From: Lacipirellula parvula
GTDB lineage: Bacteria > Planctomycetota > Planctomycetia > Pirellulales > Lacipirellulaceae
Length of the DNA stretch: 64,000 nucleotides
NCBI RefSeq assembly: GCF_009177095.1
Contig: NZ_AP021861.1
Coordinates: forward strand, 3,268,501 to 3,332,500
Direction: 5' to 3'
Each line of letters begins with the position of its first letter. The first letter of the stretch is position 1. The position numbers were made by a program, and so were the translations under genes. The notes beneath the pieces are model-generated. The model was not told the DNA's origin and ran no database searches. It saw nothing but the letters and a program-made list of their open reading frames with translations. Shown here one piece after another: positions 25,613 through 33,876 of this stretch.

Positions 25613-27424
25613 TCATGATTGCGGAGCGGTTGCCGCGCCCGGGCCAAAGAGGCGAAACTCGTTGATCGTCGGACCATCCTTCGCGTCGAGCACTTGGAGC
25701 CGCACGCGACGTGCCGTGACAGGCGCGAATTCAATCACTCGCTGCGGCCCGACCTCGGCGCCGCGGTGAAGCGTTTTCCAACCAGCGCCGTCGTCGTATT
25801 GCAGTTCAAATCGCTGGATCCGCTGGTACTCGGTCGGCTCGTCAATTTTCGCGAGATTGATCGTCGTGGGCTGTTCGAAGTCGACCTGCAGCCAAGCGTC
25901 GCGCACGCCGCCGTCCGTCGCCCACCGTGTCTTCGAGTCGTCGTCAAACGCGCGGCTGGCGTCGTAGCCGCCATCGTTTTGAAACACATTGGAAGCCGAA
26001 GCCTTCTGATTCACGGCCAGCGAGCCGCTCAGCAGCTTCACCGGCAGCGGCGTGATCGACAGGGCAGGGCCATCGAGCGTCAGTTCAATGACCGTTGCAA
26101 TTTCCTGCCGATCGGCAGGAGGCACATCGATTTCAATCCCATCGCTCGTTTGTTTCACTGAGAGCTGGCCGCCGCTGCGAATCTTGAATGCGGTGATGTT
26201 CCAATCAATCGCCGGCAACCGCAGCGGACCAACGTCAGGCCAATTCATCACGAACAGGAAGACACTGTTATCCTTGCAAGTCGCTGCGCCCCAATCGCCC
26301 GGCATGAACGGCCCGCCGCGCGTGTCGTAAATGCCGTCGCCGTACTTTTCCAGCCAGGCGCCCATTTCGCGGAGTCGTTCGACTTGCCGCGGTTCGATCT
26401 GGCCGCTGGGCATTGGCCCGACGTTGAACAGAAAGTTGCCGTCGCCGCCGGCCGTTTGAATCAACGACTGCAAGCATTGCTTGAGCGGCTTGAGGTGATC
26501 GCTGGGCTTCCACGCCCATTGCTCGCAAATCGTCATACACGTTTCCCACGGTATGTCGCGATCGAAGCCGCCAATGCGCTGCTCTGGAGTGTCGTAATCG
26601 CCCGCGATATGCAGCCCTCGTGCTGCCTTCTCCTCCGGCGAGATGCGCGTCTTGCTGACGCGGTTGTTGATCACCAAGTCAGGCTGAATCGCTTTCAAGT
26701 AATCGTAAAGTCCATTGCCGTACTCAAGCGTCCACGGGTCTTCCCAATCGCCGTCAAACCACATCAACCCTAGCGGACCGTAGTTGTCGAGCAACTCTTT
26801 CGTTTGGTCTTTGATCAGCTGGTAATGCCGCGGCATGTTCGGATTCGTGCTCTTCACCGAACCGCCGGGCGAGGCGAGCGGATAGTCGATGCCGCGCCAA
26901 TCCGGAAGCGAGTAGTAGGCGCAAAACTGAATTCCCTCCGCCCGACATGCTTCCGCCAGTTCGCCGACGACGTCCCGCTTGAAGGGGGTCGCGCTGATGT
27001 TGTACTCGTCGTACTTCGATGGCCAGAGGCAGAAGCCGTCGTGGTGCTTCGTCGTGAGCACGAGGTACTTCATCCCGGCCGTTTTGGCGATTTTGGCCCA
27101 CGATTTCGCATCGAACTCAGTCGGATTAAACTGCTTATAAAGCTCGTCGTACTCTTCCGCGGAGACTTCTTTGCCGCGCGACCAGCCGATTTCGGTTCCC
27201 TTCAGCGCGACCGGTCCCCAGTGGATGAACATGCCGAACCGCTTCGCTTGCCATGCTTTGATGGCGTCGGAAGTGGTTTGGTCCACGGTTCTAACCGACC
27301 CGTTGGCAGTCGGATTCGCTTCCGCAGCGGCCACCAATTGCTGAGAGCCGATCATTCCAGCGCAAACGAGCAACGCGACGGCGCCGCTCATGAGCCAGCC
27401 GAGGAAAGTGCGTCGAAGGTTCAT
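25613..27424 (-). CDS. Alpha-L-fucosidase (GH29) with C-terminal F5/8-type domain
   Basis: The start at ATG 27424 has AAGGGGG in front and gives a 603-residue protein with a signal peptide (MNLRRTFLGW, hydrophobic run, AAAEA). The GH29 barrel shows FGMFIHWGP, LTTKHHDGFCLW and the nucleophile motif MWFDGDW with Asp at residue 224. The C-terminal 120 residues form a discoidin-like domain (ASRAFDDDSKTRWAT; AWLQVDFEQPTTI). It hydrolyses alpha-L-fucosyl linkages outside the cytoplasm and would supply fucose to the operon at 28.4-34.7 kb. Its ATG overlaps the TGA of the GntR-type regulator (ATGA), indicating translational coupling. The open frame upstream of 27424 only shadows the regulator. Confidence 0.93.
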   Translation of the reverse strand: MNLRRTFLGWLMSGAVALLVCAGMIGSQQLVAAAEANPTANGSVRTVDQTTSDAIKAWQAKRFGMFIHWGPVALKGTEIGWSRGKEVSAEEYDELYKQFNPTEFDAKSWAKIAKTAGMKYLVLTTKHHDGFCLWPSKYDEYNISATPFKRDVVGELAEACRAEGIQFCAYYSLPDWRGIDYPLASPGGSVKSTNPNMPRHYQLIKDQTKELLDNYGPLGLMWFDGDWEDPWTLEYGNGLYDYLKAIQPDLVINNRVSKTRISPEEKAARGLHIAGDYDTPEQRIGGFDRDIPWETCMTICEQWAWKPSDHLKPLKQCLQSLIQTAGGDGNFLFNVGPMPSGQIEPRQVERLREMGAWLEKYGDGIYDTRGGPFMPGDWGAATCKDNSVFLFVMNWPDVGPLRLPAIDWNITAFKIRSGGQLSVKQTSDGIEIDVPPADRQEIATVIELTLDGPALSITPLPVKLLSGSLAVNQKASASNVFQNDGGYDASRAFDDDSKTRWATDGGVRDAWLQVDFEQPTTINLAKIDEPTEYQRIQRFELQYDDGAGWKTLHRGAEVGPQRVIEFAPVTARRVRLQVLDAKDGPTINEFRLFGPGAATAPQS

Positions 27425-28266
27425 GACGCCCCCTTTCGCTGGTTCGACCGTAGCGCACGGCGTCCATGCGGCTCGTGCGTCCGCCGATCGTTGGCATCGT
27501 TCTTTCCGGTAACGCTCGCGTCCGCTCGAGTGGTTGCTTGCTCTACCGGCGTCGCGATCACATGGTGCAGTTCCTCCCACCGCCCGCGCGAGCGAGAAAC
27601 ATGGCTCCTTGCCGCATCGCGGGCGACTTCGGAGCGGCCCGATTTGATCGCGTCGACGATCACGCGATGTTCGGTCATTGTTTCCGTACGTAGATGCTCG
27701 CTGGAACGATACGAGTCGATGGCGAATCGGACGTAACGATCTCGTAAGGCAGCGCCCAGCGAAGCGAACAGTTCGTTTCCCGACGTCCGCAATAGTTCCA
27801 TATGGAAGTCGATGTCGAGAATCGCGAATTCTTCGATGATCCGCGCGGCGCTCATCGATTGCAGCTTCGCTTCGAGCTGCCGCCAAGCTTTCCCTTCTCG
27901 ATCCTCGGCGCCCTTCGCTGCGGCGTCGCCTTCGATTGCCATACGAAGCTCAAGCAAATCGGTGAACGTATGGTGGTCGACGGCCAGCACCGAGTAGGCA
28001 TTCAGCGCATTCGACACATGCTGCAACTCGCCGCCCGCGACAAAGCTGCCGCTGCCGTTGACCGTCTTGACTAGTCCGCGTCCCTGCAGCCGGCGGATCG
28101 CTTCGCGCACCACCGTGCGGCTCGCGCCGAATTGCTTACGGAGGCTTTCCTCCGAGGGGAGTTTGAATCCAGTCGACCACTCGCCCGTGAGGATTCTCTC
28201 GTTAAGGAACGCCTCAATCGGTTGACTAGCACTCGGGGCAAGCGTGCTGGGGCTGTCCTGTCGCAT
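27421..28266 (-). CDS. GntR family regulator, FadR subfamily (FCD domain)
   Basis: From ATG 28266 (GAGGAG nine bases upstream) the protein has 281 residues. Residues about 15-80 are a GntR winged helix (LPSEESLRKQFGASRTVVREAIRRL; GRGLVKTVNGSGSFV). Residues about 95-230 are the all-helical FCD effector domain with acidic/His metal-binding positions (ELRMAIEG; DIDFHMELL; TEHRVIVDAI). FadR-type regulators usually repress and are released by a sugar acid or related metabolite. It is divergent from the fucose operon and overlaps the fucosidase gene, so it is the natural regulator of both. A palindrome at 28397-28415 is its likely operator. The C-terminal 40 residues are basic and poorly conserved. 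Confidence 0.9.
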   Translation of the reverse strand: MRQDSPSTLAPSASQPIEAFLNERILTGEWSTGFKLPSEESLRKQFGASRTVVREAIRRLQGRGLVKTVNGSGSFVAGGELQHVSNALNAYSVLAVDHHTFTDLLELRMAIEGDAAAKGAEDREGKAWRQLEAKLQSMSAARIIEEFAILDIDFHMELLRTSGNELFASLGAALRDRYVRFAIDSYRSSEHLRTETMTEHRVIVDAIKSGRSEVARDAARSHVSRSRGRWEELHHVIATPVEQATTRADASVTGKNDANDRRTHEPHGRRALRSNQRKGAS

Positions 28267-28336
28267 AGGTGCATGCTCCTCGCCGTGGCGATGGGAGTCT
28301 GGTAGTCGTTGCGAAAAGATGATGAGGAGCTGTTTT

Positions 28337-28366
28337 GTTGACAAGTCAGTCGGGCAGTGCCTATTC
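28337..28366 (+). promoter_or_regulatory. Sigma70-like promoter of the fucose operon
   Basis: TTGACA at 28337-28342 is a perfect -35 box. TATTCT at 28361-28366 is a fair -10 box, with an 18-base spacer. Transcription would start near 28373, upstream of the palindrome and 50 bases before the first ATG. Confidence 0.6.
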
Positions 28367-28396
28367 TGACGGCTGCTCGACTTCTCCGCTCATCCT

Positions 28397-28415
28397 AAAC
28401 CTGTCGTACAGGTTT
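28397..28415. promoter_or_regulatory. Palindromic operator, probable GntR/FadR-type site
   Basis: AAACCTGT and ACAGGTTT form a perfect 8-base inverted repeat around CGT. The GT-N3-AC core resembles FadR-subfamily operators. It lies just downstream of the predicted -10 box and 8 bases before the first ATG of the operon, where a bound repressor would block elongation or initiation. Confidence 0.65.
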
Positions 28416-28422
28416 TGCAACC

Positions 28423-29184
28423 ATGTTGCTAACAAATCGTGTCATCCTGTTGACTGGCGGCGCCGACGGCATTGGCCGAAAGTGCGCCGAAGCCTACGCG
28501 GCTGCCGGCGCCAAGGTCGCGATCGCCGACCTGTCGGACACGCGCGGCAAGGAACTCGCTGGCACTCTCGGCGACGGGCATTTGTGCCTGAAATGCGACG
28601 TTTCTCACGACGATCAGGTAGCTGAAGCCGTCCAGCAAGTGCTGGAGACCTACGGCCGGCTCGACGCCATTCATAACAACGCGGGCATTGCGGGGCCTTC
28701 CACGGCCCTGCACGAAACTACCGATGGCGAATGGGACGACCTGCTTGCGGTGAATCTGAAGAGCATCTATTTCACGACGAAGTACGGCATCGAAGCGCTC
28801 GCCAAGTCGCGCGGCGTCATTCTCAATACCTCGAGCATGGCGGGCGTGATCGGTCAGGCTGCTCACGCCGCGTACGCCGCGACGAAAGGGGCGATCAACG
28901 CGCTCACCAAGTCGATGGCGCTCGATTACGCGCCGCTGGGAGTTCGCGTCAACGCGATCTGTCCCGCCGCAGTTTGGACGCCGATGCTGCGGCAGTGGGC
29001 GGCCGACCAGCCTGACCCCGCCTCGATGTCGGCCTACCTTGATGCGATTCATCCGCTTGGGCCATGCCCCGAAGGGGACGTCGTCGCCGACGCGGCCGTT
29101 TTCCTGCTTTCCGACCAGGCCCGCTTCATCACCGGGCATCTCCTGCACCTCTCCGGCGGCGCCGAGTTGGGATATCGACGGTGA
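28423..29184 (+). CDS. SDR family oxidoreductase, probable L-fucose dehydrogenase
   Basis: This 253-residue short-chain dehydrogenase shows the dinucleotide motif TGGADGIG (about 11-18), NNAG (about 90-93), a serine in NTSSMAG and the catalytic pair Tyr151/Lys155 (YAATK). It is the first gene of an operon with L-fuconate dehydratase and a fuconolactonase-like hydrolase. The best fit is therefore NAD(P)-dependent oxidation of L-fucose to fuconolactone; the second SDR (33038) would then act on the keto-deoxy acid. The two roles could be reversed, since SDR sequences alone do not fix substrate. Its TGA overlaps the GTG of the next gene (GTGA). Confidence 0.85.
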   Translation: MLLTNRVILLTGGADGIGRKCAEAYAAAGAKVAIADLSDTRGKELAGTLGDGHLCLKCDVSHDDQVAEAVQQVLETYGRLDAIHNNAGIAGPSTALHETTDGEWDDLLAVNLKSIYFTTKYGIEALAKSRGVILNTSSMAGVIGQAAHAAYAATKGAINALTKSMALDYAPLGVRVNAICPAAVWTPMLRQWAADQPDPASMSAYLDAIHPLGPCPEGDVVADAAVFLLSDQARFITGHLLHLSGGAELGYRR

Positions 29185-30410
29185 CCATCCAGCGCATCCA
29201 GGTGACAGACGCTCGCTTTCCGTTCGGCGAGGGGATGGGTTCCGACGCGATTCATCGCACGCCGGTCTACTCGTACGCCGTCACGACGCTAGCGAACGGC
29301 GACGCCGCCGGCACCGGCTTGGCATTTACCTTGGGTGACGGTAACGACCTCGTTTGCCGCGCCGTCGAGCATCTGTCGCGTCAGCTTGTCGGTCGCGACA
29401 TCGAAGAGATCATGCACGACTTCGGCGCGCTACAGCGCTCGCTAGCCAACGATGAAAAATACCGCTGGCTCGGTCCGCACAAGGGCGTCGTCCATCTGGC
29501 GCTCGCTTCGATCACCAATGCGTGCTGGGATCTGTGGGCGAAGCGACGCGGCGTACCTCTGTGGCGACTATTGCTCGATCTTTCGCCAGAAGAACTGGTC
29601 GCCACGCTCGATCTTTCGTACCTCGACGACGCGCTCACACGCGACGAAGCGATCGAGATAGTCCGCTCGCAACAGCACTCGCGAACTGAACGCGAAAGCG
29701 TGCTTGATCGAGGTTATCCAGGGTACGACACCTCGGTCGGCTGGTTCGGCTACGACGACGAAAAACTCCGCGACAATTGCCGGCGATCGCTCGACTGCGG
29801 CTTCCGCGCCCTTAAATTGAAAGTTGGCTCCGCGGAGATGGATCGCGATCTACGCCGCGTCGAAATCGTGCGCGAAGCGGCTGGCTGGGATGTTCGCTTC
29901 ATGGTCGACGCCAACCAGCAATGGTCGCTGCCGCGAGCGCTGGAGTTTGGTCGTCGCACGGGGGATTACAATCTCTACTGGATCGAGGAGCCGACGCATC
30001 CCGACGACGTTTTCGCCCACCAAACGCTCGCTCGCGAGTTGGGCGCCCACAAGATCGCCGCGGGCGAGCACGTCCCCAATCGCGTTGTATTCAAGAACTA
30101 CCTGCAGGCGGGAAGTCTGGGCTTCTGCCAAGTCGACGCGCTGCGCGTCGCCGGCGTCAGCGAGTTCATCGTCGTCAGCATGCTGGCGAAGAAATACGGC
30201 GTCCCGGTGGCGCCGCATGTGGGCGACATGGGCCAGTTACACCAGCATCTTGTGCTGTTCAACCACATCGCCCTCGGCCACGACGCCTTATTTCTCGAAT
30301 ACATCCCGCATCTGCAGCAACACTTCCGCCATCCCTGCCGCGTCGAGCAGGGCGTCTACCGCACGCCGCAAGAGAGCGGCGCGAGTTGCGATCTCATCTC
30401 GCTGAGCTAA
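29181..30410 (+). CDS. L-fuconate dehydratase, enolase superfamily
   Basis: From GTG 29181 the protein has 409 residues; the longer frame from 29064 lies inside the SDR gene. Family hallmarks are dense: GYPGYDTSVGWFGYDD, the KxK pair at Lys212/Lys214, metal ligands Asp243 (MVDANQQW), Glu269 (IEEP) and Glu296 (AGEHVPNR), and His346 in APHVGDMGQLHQH. These match L-fuconate dehydratases (ENOSF1/FucD type), which convert L-fuconate to 2-keto-3-deoxy-L-fuconate using Mg2+. The four-base overlap with the SDR gene indicates coupled translation. This gene anchors the interpretation of the whole operon as oxidative fucose catabolism. Confidence 0.93.
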   Translation: MTIQRIQVTDARFPFGEGMGSDAIHRTPVYSYAVTTLANGDAAGTGLAFTLGDGNDLVCRAVEHLSRQLVGRDIEEIMHDFGALQRSLANDEKYRWLGPHKGVVHLALASITNACWDLWAKRRGVPLWRLLLDLSPEELVATLDLSYLDDALTRDEAIEIVRSQQHSRTERESVLDRGYPGYDTSVGWFGYDDEKLRDNCRRSLDCGFRALKLKVGSAEMDRDLRRVEIVREAAGWDVRFMVDANQQWSLPRALEFGRRTGDYNLYWIEEPTHPDDVFAHQTLARELGAHKIAAGEHVPNRVVFKNYLQAGSLGFCQVDALRVAGVSEFIVVSMLAKKYGVPVAPHVGDMGQLHQHLVLFNHIALGHDALFLEYIPHLQQHFRHPCRVEQGVYRTPQESGASCDLISLS

Positions 30411-30419
30411 CGGCCGTTC

Positions 30420-32045
30420 ATGGGCTCGATCGATCTCATCATCGTCGTTGTCTACTTGCTCGCCGTCGTCGCGGTCGGGTGTTGGTCGAGTCTGCGCAAA
30501 TCCCGGGCCGAGGGCGGAGGAGCGGCGAGCGAGTACTTTCTCGCCGGCGGAACGTTGCGCTGGCCGATGATCGGCATGGCGCTGTTTGCCACGAACATCT
30601 CGACCGTCCACGTAGTCGGCCTTGCGGAGGCGGGCTTCAAGTCAGGCCTGTTGATGGGCAATTTCGAGCTGCTAGCGGGCTTTACGCTGATTCTGCTCGC
30701 CAACTTTTTTGCACCGCTCTACATTCGTTCGCGCGTCGTGACGCTCCCTGATTTTCTGGAGAAGCGGTATTCGCGCCCGTCGCGCGACGTGCTGGCGATC
30801 GTTTCGGTCGTCTCTGCCGTGTTCGTCCATATCGGCTTCTCGCTCTACACGGGCGCCGTCGTCATGAACGGCATTGTCGGCGTTGATATACCGCTCTTGT
30901 GGAGCGTCGTCGCGATCGCGGCGCTCACTGGGCTCTACACGATCCTCGGCGGGTTGACAGCGGTGGTCGTCACCGAGTCGCTGCAAACGATCGTCCTACT
31001 TGCCGGCGCCATTGTCATCAGCGCAGTCGCGTGGGTGAGGGCAGGGGGCTGGGAAGGCATCGTCGCCCATGCGCCTGAGACGCATCTGTCGCTCATTCGC
31101 ACCGCCGACGATCCGGCCGGCTTGCCCTGGTACTCGCTCGCCCTTGGCTACCCGGTGATCGGCATCTGGTACTGGTGCACCGATCAAACGATCGTGCAGC
31201 GCGTTCTCGGCGCCCAAGACGAAAATCATGCGCGCATCGGCGCGCTGTTCGCCGGCTTCATCAAGATCCTGCCGCTCTTTATTTTTGTCTTGCCGGGGAT
31301 CGCCTGTTACTCTTTGGTGCAGCAGGGAGCGATCGCGGCCAACAAACTCGCTCACACCGAACAGACCTACGCGGTGCTCGTGCAAGAATTGCTGCCGATC
31401 GGCGTGAAAGGCTTGATGGGCGCCGCCTTGCTCGCCGCGGTGATGTCAACCGTGTCGGGCGCTCTCAACTCGATCGGGACGCTCGTCAGCTACGATATCT
31501 TGCAACGTTGGCGGCCAGAGACCAGCGACCGCACGTTAGTCTCCGTCGGCCGGTGGTCGTCGTTCATCGCTCTGCTACTCGCGATCGGCTGGTCGTTGAC
31601 GCTCAATCCGGCCGGCATCTTTCAGTCGATCAACGCGATGATCACTTACGTCGCCCCGCCGATTACTTGCGTCTTTCTCTGCGGCGTCTTCTGGAGGCGC
31701 GCCTCATCGGTAGCCGCGTTCGCCACGCTGACGCTCGGCTCGCTAATCGGCGTGACGCTGTTTCTGCTGGAGAAATTCAAAGTCGCGTGGTGGACCGAAT
31801 TCCTCGCCGCGCAGCAGATCGACTTTCTTCTCGTTGGCGTCTTGCTGTTTGTGTTCTGCATGGGGATCATGCTCGCAGTTTCCTGGGCAAAACCGCATGT
31901 CCACACGGCCGAGAGCGAACGGCTCGTCTGGCGCACGCCATGGGAACCGCTGCAATTCCAGGGTTGGCCGGGCATCATGAACTACAAGTGGCTCACGGCG
32001 TTGCTCGTCGCTTCGCTGGCGGTCGTTTACACTCTTCTCGCGTAG
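30420..32045 (+). CDS. Sodium:solute symporter (SSS/SLC5 family), probable fucose uptake
   Basis: This 541-residue membrane protein has about 13-14 hydrophobic helices. Features typical of SSS carriers include the N-terminal EYFLAGGTLRWPMIGMALFATNIS region, the GLYTILGGLTAVVVTESLQ segment and the AVMSTVSGALNSIGTL sodium-site helix. It imports a sugar or sugar acid with Na+ across the inner membrane. Its place nine bases after the fuconate dehydratase gene suggests L-fucose or fuconate as substrate, by context only. Length is normal for the family. Confidence 0.9.
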   Translation: MGSIDLIIVVVYLLAVVAVGCWSSLRKSRAEGGGAASEYFLAGGTLRWPMIGMALFATNISTVHVVGLAEAGFKSGLLMGNFELLAGFTLILLANFFAPLYIRSRVVTLPDFLEKRYSRPSRDVLAIVSVVSAVFVHIGFSLYTGAVVMNGIVGVDIPLLWSVVAIAALTGLYTILGGLTAVVVTESLQTIVLLAGAIVISAVAWVRAGGWEGIVAHAPETHLSLIRTADDPAGLPWYSLALGYPVIGIWYWCTDQTIVQRVLGAQDENHARIGALFAGFIKILPLFIFVLPGIACYSLVQQGAIAANKLAHTEQTYAVLVQELLPIGVKGLMGAALLAAVMSTVSGALNSIGTLVSYDILQRWRPETSDRTLVSVGRWSSFIALLLAIGWSLTLNPAGIFQSINAMITYVAPPITCVFLCGVFWRRASSVAAFATLTLGSLIGVTLFLLEKFKVAWWTEFLAAQQIDFLLVGVLLFVFCMGIMLAVSWAKPHVHTAESERLVWRTPWEPLQFQGWPGIMNYKWLTALLVASLAVVYTLLA

Positions 32046-32061
32046 TTGAGGCGGTCACCAT

Positions 32062-33036
32062 ATGCGTCTATTGAGCATCCCACTAATCGCTCTAACACTC
32101 AGCGCTATTTTGCAAGCGTCGGCGATTGCAACCCCGCCTGCGGCTCCAACTGACAAGACGGCGGCCAAACCGCTGCGACTGGCATTTATCACCTGCGCCG
32201 TCGACCAAAAATTCTTCGACCCTGTGAAACGCGGCATGAATGACGCCGCCACTGCACTGAACGTCGAGTGCGACTTCCTCGGCACGCCCGGCGTCGACGT
32301 TCCCGCTCAGATCGAACTCGTGAAAAAGGCGGTCGCCGATGGCTACGAAGGCATCGCCATAAACATTATCGATGCGAAGGCGTTCGACGACGTGATCGCA
32401 GACACGATTGCAAAGGGAGTTCCGGTCGTCGGCTTCAACGTCGACGACTCCGCGAGTCCCAACGCGCGACTCGCTGCGGTGAGCCAACAGTTCGAAGCGG
32501 CCGGGCGAAAGCTGGCGACGCTGGCCTTGCCAGACGTCCCGCAGGGAGCGCACGTCCTGCTCACCAAACACGACGAAGGCGTTTCCGCCCTCGTCGAACG
32601 GAGCCGCGGCATCCAAGAAGTGCTGAAGTCGAAGGGAATCACCTGGACCGCCGTCGTCACCGGCAACGACGCCGTCGCGGGCGCCCGAGTCGTCGCCAAA
32701 GCGCTGCGCAAGCATCCTGAAATTCGCATCATCCTCGGCTCCGGCCAATCTGACACCGAAGCGGCCGGTCGTGCGATCGAGGCCAGCTTTCCGCAACAAG
32801 GCTACTGGGCCGCGGGATTCGACATGTCGCCGAAGACGCTGCAATTGATCGAAGCCGGCGCAATTCGCTTTACGCTCGATCAACAGCCTTACGCGCAAGG
32901 TTTCTATCCGGTCGTCCAACTGACGCTGAACCTACGGTACGGCCTCGCGCCCGCGAGTCTCGACGCCGGCGCCGGCGTGATCGACAAGAAGAACGTTGCT
33001 CGGGTGAAGCAACTGTGCGAAGAGGGATTCCGATAG
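32062..33036 (+). CDS. Periplasmic sugar-binding protein (ABC type, Peripla_BP_4)
   Basis: This 324-residue exported protein has a signal peptide (MRLLSIPLIALTL to about SAIAT). The type I periplasmic-binding fold is clear: an N-terminal lobe (LAFITCAVDQKFFDPVKRGM; GYEGIAINIIDAKAF), a hinge, and a C-terminal lobe (GYWAAGFDMSPKTLQLIEAG; IRFTLDQQPYAQGFYPV). This is the rhamnose/ribose/autoinducer-2 binding type normally feeding an ABC permease. No ABC permease or ATPase is present in the operon; an SSS symporter lies upstream instead. It may serve a distant permease, hand sugar to the symporter, or act as a sensor. Confidence 0.88.
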   Translation: MRLLSIPLIALTLSAILQASAIATPPAAPTDKTAAKPLRLAFITCAVDQKFFDPVKRGMNDAATALNVECDFLGTPGVDVPAQIELVKKAVADGYEGIAINIIDAKAFDDVIADTIAKGVPVVGFNVDDSASPNARLAAVSQQFEAAGRKLATLALPDVPQGAHVLLTKHDEGVSALVERSRGIQEVLKSKGITWTAVVTGNDAVAGARVVAKALRKHPEIRIILGSGQSDTEAAGRAIEASFPQQGYWAAGFDMSPKTLQLIEAGAIRFTLDQQPYAQGFYPVVQLTLNLRYGLAPASLDAGAGVIDKKNVARVKQLCEEGFR

Positions 33037-33037
33037 C

Positions 33038-33787
33038 ATGCGAACGGCAGTCATCACTGGCGGCGGATCGGGCATCGGGCGCGCCATCGCGTTGCGGCAG
33101 GCGGAAGCAGGCGATCACGTCGTCGTGCTTGAGCGTGAACTCGCCGCCGGCGCAGAAACGGTCGCACTGATCGCGGCCGCTGGCGGTTCTGCCGAAGCGA
33201 TCAGCTGCGACGTCAGCGACCTCGACGCCGTCTCCGCAGCATTCAATCAACTCCAGCGAGTCGACGTGCTGGTGAACAACGCCGGCGTCGCCCACGTGGG
33301 CAACGTGGAGAAGACCTCGCCGCAAGACTTTGAGCGCCTCTTCAGCGTCAATGTCCGCGGCGTCTACCACTGTCTGCACGTCGCGATCCCGCGAATGCGC
33401 TCGCAAGGAGGCGGCGTCATCTTAAATATGGCGTCCATCGCCTCAAAAGTCGGCATCCGCGATCGTTTCGCCTACTCGATGACCAAGGGCGCTGTACTGT
33501 CGATGACCCTCTCGGTGGCCCGCGATTACGTAGCCGAGAACATTCGCTGCAACTGCCTTTGCCCTGCCCGCGTCCACACGCCGTTCGTCGACGGCTTCAT
33601 CGAGAAGAACTATCCCGTTGAAGAACGGCAGCAAGTGTTCGAATCGCTCTCGACGTATCAACCGATTGGTAGAATGGGGCGCCCCGAGGAGATCGCCGCG
33701 CTGGCGCGGTTTCTCCTCTCCGATGAGGCCGCTTTCATTACCGGCGCTGCGTACGACATCGACGGAGGAGTTACGCAACTCCGTTAA
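33038..33787 (+). CDS. SDR family oxidoreductase, probable 2-keto-3-deoxy-L-fuconate dehydrogenase
   Basis: This 249-residue classical SDR has TGGGSGIG (about 7-14), NNAG (about 83-86), a serine in NMASIAS and the Tyr146/Lys150 pair (YSMTK). The segment CLCPARVHTPFVDGF is typical of SDRs found with fuconate or rhamnonate dehydratases. By context it would oxidise 2-keto-3-deoxy-L-fuconate at C4 to the 2,4-diketo acid. It starts one base after the stop of the binding-protein gene, so it is clearly in the operon. An exchange of roles with the SDR at 28423 cannot be excluded. Confidence 0.85.
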   Translation: MRTAVITGGGSGIGRAIALRQAEAGDHVVVLERELAAGAETVALIAAAGGSAEAISCDVSDLDAVSAAFNQLQRVDVLVNNAGVAHVGNVEKTSPQDFERLFSVNVRGVYHCLHVAIPRMRSQGGGVILNMASIASKVGIRDRFAYSMTKGAVLSMTLSVARDYVAENIRCNCLCPARVHTPFVDGFIEKNYPVEERQQVFESLSTYQPIGRMGRPEEIAALARFLLSDEAAFITGAAYDIDGGVTQLR

Positions 33788-33876
33788 GCGTTCGCCGCAA
33801 TGTCAGTCGCCCGGCGACGTCGTCGACCTCGGCATCCAGAGTCTCGGTCCACAACGCCTAGTCATGATCCCGTACG

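Noticed and set aside
27425-27886. 154-codon N-terminal extension of the fucosidase
   Set aside because: It reads through the GntR-type regulator gene in another frame, and its Arg-rich composition is typical of a shadow frame. The signal peptide starts exactly at 27424.
29064-29180. Longer start for L-fuconate dehydratase
   Set aside because: The extra codons overlap the 3' end of the SDR gene and are Arg-rich. GTG 29181 gives the family's normal N-terminus and a GTGA overlap.
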